Part shown: in pieces, positions 44,047-52,511 of the stretch
Numbering within the stretch: the first letter of the stretch is position 1
How the letters are laid out: each line of letters begins with the position of its first letter
Assembly: GCA_963204915.1 (NCBI GenBank)
Contig: CAUJHS010000057.1
Location: 62,001 to 126,000, forward strand
Direction: 5' to 3'
DNA: 64,000 bases
From: Planctomycetota bacterium
Lineage (GTDB): Bacteria > Planctomycetota > Planctomycetia > Pirellulales > Pirellulaceae
Translations under genes and position numbers: made by a program
Notes under the pieces: generated by a model
Databases searched by the model: none
Seen by the model: the letters and a program-made list of their open reading frames with translations, nothing else
Told to the model about the DNA's origin: nothing

Positions 44047-45576
44047 TCAATCCGGCCGGCCAAGGTCATGTTCGTAATAATGCACGAGCGCCTGGTTATC
44101 GAGTCGGTTGATCTCGGTCGGCACCGGCGCCAGGTCGGCAGGAAAGTGGAACATCGCCGCGAGAGTTTCGTCGTTCAAATAACGCAAGCCCGGGGGAACG
44201 CCCTGCGGCGGCGCAAAGGGCTGTTTCCTCGCCACCACGAACCCCCACACGCCGAACACCGGCACCGACGCATGGTAAGGCTTCGCCGTGAAACCGGCCG
44301 ACTCCAACGTGCGCACAATGCACCAATAGGAGGCCCGCGACAAGAACGGCGAGGTGCATTGCACGGTCACGGCGCCATCGTCGGCAAGGCGCGCTGCGAG
44401 CAGGCGATAGAACCGCCGCGTGTAGAGCTTACCCAAGGCGTAGTCGTTGGGGTCGGGGAAATCGACAATCGCCGCGTCGAACTGCTCTTGGACCGTCTCC
44501 AGCCAGATCATGGCGTCCTGGTTGATGATCTTCACGCGAGGGTCTTCCAGCGCGTGACCGTTCAACTCGGCCAGCGGAGGAAAGTTTTCCGAGAGATCGG
44601 TCATCGCCGGATCGAGATCGACGAGGGTAATTGACTCGACCTCGTCATAACGCAAGATTTCGCGCACGGCGAGTCCGTCGCCGCCGCCCAGCACCAGCAC
44701 GCGCCGCGGCGTCTTCGCGGCAAGCATGGCCGGATGCACGAGCGCTTCGTGATAGCGGTATTCATCGCGCGAGCTGAACTGAAGGTTGCCGTCCAGGTAC
44801 AACTCGAACGACCCGGCGCCGCGCGTGAGCACGATGCGTTGATAGGGCGACGTCTCGGCGTACACCACGGGGTGCGTGTAAATGCGATCTTCCGCCCAGG
44901 TGGTGAACCAGTCGGCCTTGATCATGGCCACGGCCAGTAGCGTCAGCACGAACACGGCGCGAGCGCGCACGAACACGAGGCCGCCGTCGATCATCGGTTG
45001 CAACAGATAGGTGCCCCACAGACCCACCGCGCCGTTCAAAACGCCAAACAGCAACGATGTGCGCACCAGGCCCAGCGACGGCACCAGAAAGATGGGAAAC
45101 AACAGCGAAGCGGCCAGGGCGCCGACGTAATCAAACGTCAACACGCGGGCCACCAGATCTTTGAACTCCAAATGCGACTGCAAAATGCGCATCAGGAGCG
45201 GCAGTTCAAGCCCCACCAGGACGCCAATGCCGAACACCGTGCCATACAGCACGACATGAAAGAAGCTCAAATGGGCGAAGCTCAAAAAGAGCAGCGGCGC
45301 CGAAAACCCGCCCAAGAGCGCTACGGCTAGTTCCACTTCGACAAACGCGCGCGCCAGCCCGCGATCGATGAACTTCGAGAGCCACGCGCCGACGCCCATG
45401 GCGAAAAGATACACGCCAATGCACACCGAGAACTGCGTGACGGAATCCCCCAGCACGTAGCTCGCCAGCGCGCCGGCTACCAGCTCGTACACCAAACCGC
45501 AGGTGGCGATGATCAGCACGTTCAGAAACAGCAGCGGCGTGCGATTCATGAAAGCGATGGCGCACTCCAGACGCAT
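44047..45576 (-). CDS. Membrane-fused polyamine aminopropyltransferase (spermidine synthase-like)
   Basis: The 509-residue protein has two parts. Residues about 10-220 form six to seven membrane helices ([40 protein letters not shown]). The C-terminal half is a spermidine-synthase-like domain: [60 protein letters not shown], then [20 protein letters not shown] with the catalytic Asp region. Similar membrane-fused proteins accompany DUF350 and DUF4178 genes. Here both lie upstream on the same strand, suggesting a functional unit; true spermidine production is not shown. ATG 45576 is used; Met10 (45549) is an alternative. Confidence 0.85.
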   Translation of the reverse strand: MRLECAIAFMNRTPLLFLNVLIIATCGLVYELVAGALASYVLGDSVTQFSVCIGVYLFAMGVGAWLSKFIDRGLARAFVEVELAVALLGGFSAPLLFLSFAHLSFFHVVLYGTVFGIGVLVGLELPLLMRILQSHLEFKDLVARVLTFDYVGALAASLLFPIFLVPSLGLVRTSLLFGVLNGAVGLWGTYLLQPMIDGGLVFVRARAVFVLTLLAVAMIKADWFTTWAEDRIYTHPVVYAETSPYQRIVLTRGAGSFELYLDGNLQFSSRDEYRYHEALVHPAMLAAKTPRRVLVLGGGDGLAVREILRYDEVESITLVDLDPAMTDLSENFPPLAELNGHALEDPRVKIINQDAMIWLETVQEQFDAAIVDFPDPNDYALGKLYTRRFYRLLAARLADDGAVTVQCTSPFLSRASYWCIVRTLESAGFTAKPYHASVPVFGVWGFVVARKQPFAPPQGVPPGLRYLNDETLAAMFHFPADLAPVPTEINRLDNQALVHYYEHDLGRPD

Positions 45577-45743
45577 TGGCGTGATCGAGCGAGCGTGAAT
45601 GCTCGCTTCCGCGGTGCAGCGGACGGCGCGTTTCTCCTTGAATTACGGCGACTCATCGGGGCGTTCCTCTTGGAAGTACGACCTTCGGGCGAGGCGACCG
45701 TTTCGCACCCGGTTGTACAACGTTTCACGACACGGAGGTCAGG

Positions 45744-46082
45744 TCAGCCGATCATCGCCGCGGCGAGAATGATCGAAAGGCCCAGAATGACCGCCGCCAT
45801 GATAATCGCCAGCGCGATGTTTTGATCCTCCTCGATCTCTTTAATCACCGGGAACGGCGCGAACTTGACCATCACCCAAATCGACGCGGCGAAGAGCGCC
45901 ACACCGATCACGGTGAACACGATGGACAGCATCAAGGGGCGGCCCAGGTCGTGCGTCAAACTTACACCGCCCGGAGCGGCGAGGTCGGACTCCAGACCAT
46001 CGGGTTGCGCGTGCGCGGCTTGCCCCATGACGAGGACCAGACCAACAACAATCAGGCAGAACAACGTAGAAAGTTTGGGCAT
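45744..46082 (-). CDS. DUF350 membrane protein
   Basis: The 112-residue protein has a signal-peptide-like N-terminus (FCLIVVGLVLVMGQAAHAQ), then a DUF350 unit: LSIVFTVIGVALFAASIWVM, an acidic link ending EEDQNIALAIIMA, and VILGLSIILAAAMIG. The NxALAxxxA pattern at the start of the second helix is typical of DUF350 (E. coli YjfL type). The exported N-terminal extension is uncommon. Inner membrane; function unknown. It lies between the Gly-rich gene and the aminopropyltransferase gene. Confidence 0.82.
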   Translation of the reverse strand: MPKLSTLFCLIVVGLVLVMGQAAHAQPDGLESDLAAPGGVSLTHDLGRPLMLSIVFTVIGVALFAASIWVMVKFAPFPVIKEIEEDQNIALAIIMAAVILGLSIILAAAMIG

Positions 46083-46200
46083 GGGCGTCTCTTGGCAGGA
46101 GCGAAGATTGGTCGGAAAAAGTGGTTCGGGTTGCTGCGTCGTGCAGAATGCGGTGGTAGGCGAAAGTGGACGATCGGCGATTGATTACGGTTCTCGTGGG

Positions 46201-46416
46201 TCACTTGCCCCAGCCAAAGCCTCCTCCGCCGCCGTATCCGCCCCGATTGCGTCCCGACCCGTAAAAAATGTAACTGCCGCCCGAGCCGGAGCTGGAGGAA
46301 TACGCGGTGGGAACCGGATCGCGCGTCGAGCTGCCCCATTCCCAGCCCGTCCACGACCAGACCAGATACCCTGCGATGAGTACGCCGCCAGTTACGGTAT
46401 AGATTTGTCGCCACAT
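46201..46416 (-). CDS. Small single-pass membrane protein with Gly-rich tail
   Basis: From ATG 46416 the product has 71 residues: one membrane helix (QIYTVTGGVLIAGYLVWSWT), then a Ser/Gly-rich tail ending GYGGGGGFGWGK. An extended frame starts at 46449 but Met12 fits the helix better. The gene lies 59 bases downstream of the DUF4178 gene and upstream of DUF350, so it is part of the cluster. Gly/Ser-rich small membrane proteins are plausible spacers or assembly partners; no family name is claimed. Confidence 0.6.
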   Translation of the reverse strand: MWRQIYTVTGGVLIAGYLVWSWTGWEWGSSTRDPVPTAYSSSSGSGGSYIFYGSGRNRGGYGGGGGFGWGK

Positions 46417-46475
46417 GGGATGCGGTGGAACGATTCGAGAAATACGCAACGCGCCGGCACGCGCCGGCGGTCTGC

Positions 46476-48443
46476 TTAACCATAGGGGCTATAGTCGCTT
46501 TCACTCCAGCGTTGTTTTTCAAAGTTGAACTGATGCAACGCCGTGAGGATCGCGGGAATCGACAAAAACACGATCAGCAAAAACCAGTACAGGAACCGCG
46601 GCGAACCTTCGTAAATTTGGACGGTCAGCCGCGGCGAATCGACGCTCATGTTGTGCCACTTCACGTCCATGTGCAGCGTGTAACTGCCGGAAGGCAAAGC
46701 CGACAGGTACTTCGACCGGCTGCGGCCCAGGCCGGCGTCGTCGGTTTCGACAGGAACGGTGAAGTCGCGCACGACGCCATTTTCCGTGTTGTACAAGTCG
46801 CCGTCGACATACATCCAGGAAAGAGGCGACGAAGTCGCCGCGACGACCCGCAAGTTTCGTCCTCGCACTTGAATTGGCTTTGCGGCAAACACGCGGTGCT
46901 CGGGGTTCGTGGTGGCCGCCAGCGCGAAGGTTTCCTCATAGATCTTGCGATTGGGCGAAACCAGGTACACCAACAGTCCCGCCACCAGCGCCGCCAGCAA
47001 CAAGTACATCCACCGGCGGTACACGCCTTGATGCGGGTAAGGCTGATTCGGCGCCACATGGAACATCGGCGAGCGCACCTTCACCCCAAACGCCTTGCTC
47101 ACCACCGGCGCGGGCGTGTACTCGCCCAAGGTCCAGTTCACCTCGGTTGAGTAAGATTCCTCCCCCGCGGCGCCAGACGGCTTTTTCTTCTTATTCTTGA
47201 GTTGCTTCCGTTTCTTCTGCGCATTCGGGGTTTCGAAAACCTCATCGGAGTCCGCCTCGCGCGAGAGCATATACGGCGGGCTGACAAAGTCGCGCGAGAA
47301 CACGCGCTCGCCCACGGCCACTTGCCAATAGAACTCGCCGCGCACGTACGTCACTTCCGGCATGGATTTATCGAACAACCGATAGTGGCGCCCGCGAAAC
47401 ATGGCGCTGCGGGCGCTCGCTTTTACTTCGCCCGGCGGGACCGCTTCGCCCAAAGTCCAATGATTGTTGCTATGCACCAGCCACTTGAACGGAGCGCGCG
47501 GGCGGTACAGCAGGTATTCTTGCCAGTAGTAACTTTTTCCCTCGTAAATCACGCGCCGTTGCAGGAAACCGATGACGGTGTACTCTTGCCCGTTGAGGTT
47601 TCCTTGGCCGCCTAGCGGCAACACCGGCTCCACGGTGTGCGTGGTCGCCTTTTGAATAAACACGAGGTTGCCCTGATTCACATCGTGCAGGCTGCCGCAA
47701 AACGTGCAAGCAATGCGTAACGATCGGTCGGGCGCGCGCAGTTGTAACGTTCCGCCGCAGTTGGGACAACTCACTTGGACCGCCGAAGTCTCTTGCGACG
47801 CCTCTTCCCGGCTGGCCGCCGTGGCCAAGCCCAACTGTTCGAGCGTGTATTGACCGCCTACATACAGGTCGCGCTGGCCGCCGTCTTCCGATAACGTGGC
47901 GAAGGTTCCGTCGACGCCGGAAAAGTCGGCGTAGTTCAGCGGTTCGCCCGGATGCGGAACATACGGCAATTCGCCCTCGGCCGAGATGACCGCAGCGCGG
48001 CCGATTTCCGCCACTTTGACGCGCCCCGCCTTGGGCAGTTCCACTTCTTGCTCCAGGCGCAACTGAGCCAAACGCGGCACGTCGGCGTTGGTGGGAATGG
48101 GCGTCGGCGCCGTGATGTACCAGCGGCCTTGCGCTTCGGCCAGCCACGCCCAATGCTCGCTATCGCGGAAAGCACAGTACCATTCATCCCACACGCCGCC
48201 AGCAGCATGACGGTATTGAATGCGCCCCACGATTTCAAACGGCCGGCCGCGAATTGCGCCATCGAGCCCCAGTTGCAGCGGCGAGTCGGTTTGGGTCAGG
48301 TCGGCGACTTTGCCGTAACTTTCCAGGCGTCCCTCGCCGCGGCCGCACAACGTCTCACAGTAGGAACAGACCGCGACCAACGAGGACTCGACGGTAAACG
48401 TCACCTCGGCGCCGCAGGTCGGACAAAACGCTTGCAAAGCCAC
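46476..48443 (-). CDS. DUF4178 domain protein with two zinc ribbons and C-terminal membrane helices
   Basis: Read from GTG 48443 the protein has 655 residues. It has a duplicated layout: zinc ribbon (Cys7, 10, 26, 29) plus DUF4178 domain at about 55-175, then a second ribbon (Cys226, 229, 246, 249; VSCPNCGGTLQLRAPDR) plus second DUF4178 at about 287-400 (EYTVIGFLQRRVIYEGKSYY, WQEYLLYRPRAPFKWLVHSN). A Lys-rich patch at about 410-421, a membrane helix at 478-496 (WMYLLLAALVAGLLVYLV), an extracytoplasmic beta domain and a last helix (LYWFLLIVFLSIPAILTAL) follow. The open frame continues to 48710, but the divergent gene starts at 48606 and the first ribbon sets the N-terminus; no ATG is available. 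First gene of the DUF350/aminopropyltransferase cluster. Confidence 0.82.
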   Translation of the reverse strand: MALQAFCPTCGAEVTFTVESSLVAVCSYCETLCGRGEGRLESYGKVADLTQTDSPLQLGLDGAIRGRPFEIVGRIQYRHAAGGVWDEWYCAFRDSEHWAWLAEAQGRWYITAPTPIPTNADVPRLAQLRLEQEVELPKAGRVKVAEIGRAAVISAEGELPYVPHPGEPLNYADFSGVDGTFATLSEDGGQRDLYVGGQYTLEQLGLATAASREEASQETSAVQVSCPNCGGTLQLRAPDRSLRIACTFCGSLHDVNQGNLVFIQKATTHTVEPVLPLGGQGNLNGQEYTVIGFLQRRVIYEGKSYYWQEYLLYRPRAPFKWLVHSNNHWTLGEAVPPGEVKASARSAMFRGRHYRLFDKSMPEVTYVRGEFYWQVAVGERVFSRDFVSPPYMLSREADSDEVFETPNAQKKRKQLKNKKKKPSGAAGEESYSTEVNWTLGEYTPAPVVSKAFGVKVRSPMFHVAPNQPYPHQGVYRRWMYLLLAALVAGLLVYLVSPNRKIYEETFALAATTNPEHRVFAAKPIQVRGRNLRVVAATSSPLSWMYVDGDLYNTENGVVRDFTVPVETDDAGLGRSRSKYLSALPSGSYTLHMDVKWHNMSVDSPRLTVQIYEGSPRFLYWFLLIVFLSIPAILTALHQFNFEKQRWSESDYSPYG

Positions 48444-48605
48444 CAACGAACCGTGAACCTTTCCAGTTCGAACCGCCGACGAGTTGGTACGAAACGCCCC
48501 CGGCCAACGACCGGTTACAATGAGTCGCCGGTAGTTCGTACCACGTTCGCGTTGCCTTCGCAACACGGTGATGAAATTCTTCCGCCACGTGAAGCCCCAA
48601 GCACG

Positions 48606-49403
48606 ATGCACAACATCAACCCCACCGACGGACCGCGCGTGATCGACTGGGGTAAGACCTCGGCCGATTACGCCGAGTGGCGGCCCGATTATCCGCCCGA
48701 GTTCTATCACCGCTTAGCGGCGCTGGGGGTTGGTCTGCCGGGGCAAACCATTCTGGATCTCGGCTCCGGCGTCGGTTTTCTGGCTCGCACCTTCGCGCGA
48801 CAGGGGGCGGAAGTGGCCGGCATCGATATTTCCGCAGGACAAATTGACGCCGCGCAGCACCTAGCGGCGGCGGAAAACCTGAAGATTGACTACCGCGTGG
48901 CTCCGGCCGAAGCGACCGGTTTTCCCGACGCCTCGTTCGACGCCATTACCGCCAGCCAGTGCTGGCTGTACTTTGACGCGCCGCGCGCCATCCGCGAAGT
49001 CAAACGCTTGTTACGCCCCGGCGGCGTGCTGGTCACGGCGCATTTGTGCTGGTTGCCGCGCCAGGATCGCATCGCGCGCGCTTCCGAAGAACTGGTGCTG
49101 CGTCACAACCCGCACTGGGGCGCGGCCGATTGGCCGGGGGTCATTCCGCCGATTCCGCCGTGGGCCGTGGGCGAGTTCAACCTGGTGGGAATGTTCGTGT
49201 TCGACACGTCGCTCTGCTTTACGCGCGAACGGTGGCGCGGCCGGATGCGCGCCTGCCGCGGCGTGGGCGCGACGCTTTCGCCGGAGGAAGTCGCCCGCTT
49301 CGACGCAGCCCACACGGCGCTGCTGGAGCAAATTGCGCCGGAGGAGTTCACCGTGCGGCACCGGATCGATTGTCACCTTCTTCAACCGGCGCCCACGCCG
49401 TGA
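48606..49403 (+). CDS. Class I SAM-dependent methyltransferase
   Basis: The ATG at 48606 gives 265 residues. DYAEWRPDYPPEFYHRLAAL, TILDLGSGVGFLARTFARQG (motif I), VAGIDISAGQIDAAQHLAAA (motif II), DASFDAITASQCWLYFDAPR and LLRPGGVLVTAHLCWLPRQD form a typical small-molecule methyltransferase core, followed by a C-terminal substrate cap (WAVGEFNLVGMFVFDTSLCF). The protein is cytoplasmic with no leader. It is divergent from the DUF4178 cluster, sharing a 160-base promoter region. The open frame extends further upstream antisense to the DUF4178 gene, but that part has no protein-like character. Substrate unknown. Confidence 0.85.
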   Translation: MHNINPTDGPRVIDWGKTSADYAEWRPDYPPEFYHRLAALGVGLPGQTILDLGSGVGFLARTFARQGAEVAGIDISAGQIDAAQHLAAAENLKIDYRVAPAEATGFPDASFDAITASQCWLYFDAPRAIREVKRLLRPGGVLVTAHLCWLPRQDRIARASEELVLRHNPHWGAADWPGVIPPIPPWAVGEFNLVGMFVFDTSLCFTRERWRGRMRACRGVGATLSPEEVARFDAAHTALLEQIAPEEFTVRHRIDCHLLQPAPTP

Positions 49404-49559
49404 GCTAAACTTGCGGGGGCAGTGTTGCGGCGTTCCCGCTGCGCGCCTCCTTCGGACGCTCCTGGCCGGCGCGTTGTGGCGCCAAGCGACCGCCCCTGGT
49501 CCCTCGCCGCGAAACGATCGTCCGCAAAGCTGTTTCTGTCCGCAAAGCTGTCGCCTCCC

Positions 49560-51146
49560 ATGCAATTGTCACCGTCGGCCCCTGAGATGCTCTCGTCATT
49601 CGTCCAACGGGCGCAAGGACTGTACACCTTGCCGGCCGTCGCATTGAAGGTGCTCGAGTTGACCTCCTCGCCGCAAGTCGACGCGCGGGCGATCAAGAAC
49701 TGCATCGAGAACGATCCGGCCCTTGCGGCCAAGTTGCTGCGCGTGGTGAATAGTTCCTTGTTCGGGCTTTCGCGCCAAGTGAACGATCTGAATCAGGCCT
49801 TGGCGCTGATGGGCGTACAGCCTTTGAAGCTGCTGGTGCTGGGCTTCAGCTTGCCCAAGCGATTGTTCGAAGGACTTCAGGCCGAGACCCTTGCATCGTA
49901 TTGGCGGCGCACGTTGACCAAGGCCACCGCCGCGCGAGCTTTGAGCGAAGCGGGCTGGCGCGAAGGAGGCGAAGAAGCCTTCCTGGCGGGGCTGTTGCAA
50001 GATATCGGCCAGTTGGCGCTGGTGCAGGACTTAGGCGAACCGTACGCCCGATTCCTGCAGCAGGCCCGGAAGGAAGGCGGCGATCTGCCGGCGCTGGAGC
50101 TTGCGGCCTTTGGTTTCGATCATGCGATCTTCAGCGCCCGATTGCTCGACCACTGGAATTTGCCCGCGTCACTGGTTCGCGCGGTGGCCGAACGCCAAGA
50201 GATCGAGCACTTGGCCGCCCTGCCCGACGACCAGCGGCGACTTGCGCAGACGTTGCACCTGGCTGAGTTGACGGCCCGCGTCGTGGCCGACGGGCAGTCG
50301 CGAGCGCTCATACCGCTGCATCAGGCCTCGCGACGATACACCCGCCTGACGGCGCAGCAACTGGACGGCGTGTTAATCGCCCTCCAACAAACGGTCGAAC
50401 AAGTCGCTCGCGCGCTCAACCTGGAAATCGGAGTTGGTCTAGATTGTCGCCTCCTTTTGGAGGAAGCCAGCCGATTGATGGCCGAGGCGGCTCCGGCGGC
50501 GACCCTCGAACTGGAGCGAGCCGCCGAAGAAACGGCGCTCTGGCAACAAGCGGCGTCGCTGCGCGACTCGGTGACGGAGTTCCTCGCCGGCAACGGCGCG
50601 CGACGCACGCCGGCGCCAAGTCCGAACCAGGCCGATCGTTGGACCGAGGACGACCGTGCTCGCGCCGCGTATGAAGCCGCACTGGCGGCCCGTTTGGACG
50701 AGGCGGTGAATCGTTGTCGTCAGCGGCGCACCGGCGTCAGCTTACTCGTGGCGGCCGTCGATCAGGAACGCCGTCTCGTGTGGAAGAACGGGCCGGAAGG
50801 CGTCAGCCGCGCGGCGCAACTCGTCATGGCCACCGGACGCGCGCTGGGGGACCTGTCGAACGAATGCCTGGCGTTGGGGGGCACGCGTTGTGTGCTCATG
50901 CTGGAGAATTGCGAACGCCCCCAAGCCGTGGCGCTGGCGCGGCGTTGGGTGGAAGCCGTGGCGCAGTGTACGGCGTCGCGTGAGGAGTGGTTTGGCGCCC
51001 CCGTCACGATGAGCGTCGGCGCCGCGACGCTCGCCATACCGCCGCGCAATTTTCCGCCGCGCGAACTCTTCGAAGCGGCCTGGCGCTGCTTGTATGCCGC
51101 CCAATCCGCCGGCGGCAACACCGTCAAAAGCATCGACATCTTTTGA
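49560..51146 (+). CDS. HDOD domain protein with degenerate GGDEF-like C-terminus
   Basis: From ATG 49560 the protein has 528 residues. Residues about 12-210 are an HDOD domain: GLYTLPAVALKVLELTSSPQ, IENDPALAAKLLRVVNSSLF, ALALMGVQPLKLLVLGFSLP, FLAGLLQDIGQLALVQDLGE. A helical region follows, and from about 385 a GGDEF-like fold: SLLVAAVDQERR, LALGGTRCVLMLENCERPQA, TMSVGAATLAIPPRNFPPRE, AWRCLYAAQSAGGNTV. The GGDEF signature is replaced by GGTRC, so diguanylate cyclase activity is unlikely. HDOD proteins are regulatory adaptors in signalling and motility. Upstream in-frame starts to 49422 add an Arg/Pro-rich stretch without support. Confidence 0.85.
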   Translation: MQLSPSAPEMLSSFVQRAQGLYTLPAVALKVLELTSSPQVDARAIKNCIENDPALAAKLLRVVNSSLFGLSRQVNDLNQALALMGVQPLKLLVLGFSLPKRLFEGLQAETLASYWRRTLTKATAARALSEAGWREGGEEAFLAGLLQDIGQLALVQDLGEPYARFLQQARKEGGDLPALELAAFGFDHAIFSARLLDHWNLPASLVRAVAERQEIEHLAALPDDQRRLAQTLHLAELTARVVADGQSRALIPLHQASRRYTRLTAQQLDGVLIALQQTVEQVARALNLEIGVGLDCRLLLEEASRLMAEAAPAATLELERAAEETALWQQAASLRDSVTEFLAGNGARRTPAPSPNQADRWTEDDRARAAYEAALAARLDEAVNRCRQRRTGVSLLVAAVDQERRLVWKNGPEGVSRAAQLVMATGRALGDLSNECLALGGTRCVLMLENCERPQAVALARRWVEAVAQCTASREEWFGAPVTMSVGAATLAIPPRNFPPRELFEAAWRCLYAAQSAGGNTVKSIDIF

Positions 51147-51213
51147 CCGCCACACGCTGCGGAATCGCACACATGGGCCTATACTATGCTCAACCCTGTT
51201 CTCGGCGATTCCT

Positions 51214-51480
51214 ATGACGCGAACGGCTTCCAGTGCATCGGACGATGACCCTATCGTGGTGAAGCTGCGCCTGCTTGGCGCTCATGTTCAAGTGGACGGA
51301 TTGGGGCAGGTTCGTCATATCCGCTTTGCTGGACAGTCCTTTACCGATGCACACATCGATCAACTCGCGGAGATTACGGGCCTAGAATCGATCGATGTTC
51401 GCGATACTTCAATTACCCTGCGCGGAGCAAGAAGACTCCAACAATTGCTGCCAGGCGTTGTCGTCCAGTATCGAGAGTAA
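51214..51480 (+). CDS. Small hypothetical protein with a single leucine-rich-repeat-like motif
   Basis: An ATG at 51214 gives 88 residues. KLRLLGAHVQVDGLGQVRHI is followed by FTDAHIDQLAEITGLESIDV and RDTSITLRGARRLQQLLPGV, reading like one to two leucine-rich repeats of the planctomycete internalin-like type. No leader. It is six bases upstream of another small gene and probably co-transcribed with it. Role unknown. Confidence 0.65.
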   Translation: MTRTASSASDDDPIVVKLRLLGAHVQVDGLGQVRHIRFAGQSFTDAHIDQLAEITGLESIDVRDTSITLRGARRLQQLLPGVVVQYRE

Positions 51481-51486
51481 CCGCCC

Positions 51487-51633
51487 ATGCCCAAGTTGAC
51501 CCTTCGCGACCTATTCTGGCTTTTAACTCTGGCCGCTGTGCTGATGGCGTGGTGGGTGGATCATCGGCGGCTGAAAGAAGAGAACGATCTGGTTTGGCAG
51601 GAACTTTTGGATCGCAGCGAGGCGATTCCGTGA
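51487..51633 (+). CDS. Very small membrane protein, LRDLFWLLTL type
   Basis: A 48-residue ORF starts at ATG 51487, six bases after the preceding stop, and ends at TGA 51631-51633. The sequence starts MPKLTLRDLFWLLTLAAVLM followed by AWWVDHRRLKEEN, giving one membrane helix and a charged tail that may form a short coiled coil. The same opening is recurrent in tiny planctomycete proteins (recollection). Close spacing implies translation coupled to the 88-residue gene upstream. Confidence 0.65.
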   Translation: MPKLTLRDLFWLLTLAAVLMAWWVDHRRLKEENDLVWQELLDRSEAIP

Positions 51634-51857
51634 CCGAACGACTGACCCACATTAGCCCGCGACCTGCCCTGCACGCGGCTTGCGGGTTGTTCCTCGCTTA
51701 CTACAACTTTTGTTGGCGCCCGCGCGTCGCAAACAACTGTGGAAAGCGAGGACGGCGCCGCGTTCTGCATCCGATGGCCGCCAAGGTGACGGATCGACTT
51801 TGGACGTGAGAGGATTTGTACGAACGGGTTCGCGAGTATCTGTAAACGGCGGTTACA

Positions 51858-51895
51858 ATAAACGCTCCGGAATCAACCGGGGCGTTTATGTTTCG
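51858..51895 (+). terminator. Terminator-like hairpin
   Basis: A 13-base stem with one G-U pair (51858-51870 with 51877-51889) and a 6-base loop is followed by a T-rich stretch. It lies about 225 bases after the 48-residue gene and 30 bases before the next ATG. It may end the upstream transcript or attenuate the next gene. Confidence 0.5.
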
Positions 51896-51921
51896 TGTCT
51901 GCGGTGAAGCAGAACGGCCGA

Positions 51922-52389
51922 ATGATCCAAGAGAATCCGTACCAAGCGCCAAGATTTGTAACGGCTCAACCGCCGAGTTATCCCGTTGTTAATCGTTTTT
52001 TGGCCTCCGCTACCTGTGCGCTCGTGCCGATCCTTGTAGGAAGCTTCGTCGGTTTCGTGTATGCGGCCAGCACCGCGAAGAATTACGGGAACATCCCTTT
52101 CGCCGCCGAAATGACCAATGCCGCCATCGTGGTCGGCGTTCTAGCTCCAATCTGCGCCATTGCGACGTGGCTATTTAAGTGGTGGTACTCGTTGCCGTGG
52201 AAACTTGTACTCCACGATACCATCTTGGCCCTGGCGGTCGAATTGGCGTTTATGGCCTTGGTGATTTTGTCTTGTAGAAACAAAGATTCCAGAAGACCTC
52301 ACGACCCGCCCAGGACGAACGTTTCGCACGTCTTGCGTTTGGGATATAATCGCGGTTTCACGCCACCGCAGGCAAGGACGGAGCGATGA
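51922..52389 (+). CDS. Hypothetical membrane protein with ENPYQAP N-terminus
   Basis: The ATG at 51922 gives 155 residues beginning MIQENPYQAPRFVTAQPPSY, the ENPYQAP opening common to many planctomycete membrane proteins. Three hydrophobic stretches follow (CALVPILVGSFVGFVYA, AAIVVGVLAPICAIATWL, DTILALAVELAFMALVIL), then a polar Arg/Pro-rich tail. The last 35 residues look unlike a normal tail, so the reading frame may have been extended there. No function known. Confidence 0.6.
   Translation: MIQENPYQAPRFVTAQPPSYPVVNRFLASATCALVPILVGSFVGFVYAASTAKNYGNIPFAAEMTNAAIVVGVLAPICAIATWLFKWWYSLPWKLVLHDTILALAVELAFMALVILSCRNKDSRRPHDPPRTNVSHVLRLGYNRGFTPPQARTER
52322..52350 (+). promoter_or_regulatory. Candidate promoter of the LOG-family gene
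   Basis: A perfect TATAAT (52345-52350) lies 160 bases upstream of the ATG at 52512. The best -35 match at proper spacing (TTTCGC, 52322-52327, 17-base spacer) is poor. It overlaps the tail of the preceding ORF. Confidence 0.3.
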
Positions 52390-52511
52390 CCGCTCTTGAG
52401 CAATGCGGGAAGGGTTTGTTTCGCGGCGTAGGAGTCGCATTGCTCGTGCAATCTCGCGGCGCTGCCGCATCAGGCATGTTCTTTGCATAGCCGCGCAGGA
52501 CGAGAGCTTTC

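Noticed and set aside
47952-48605. Plus-strand open extension of the methyltransferase frame
   Set aside because: It runs antisense through the DUF4178 gene, and the methyltransferase homology begins only at the ATG at 48606.
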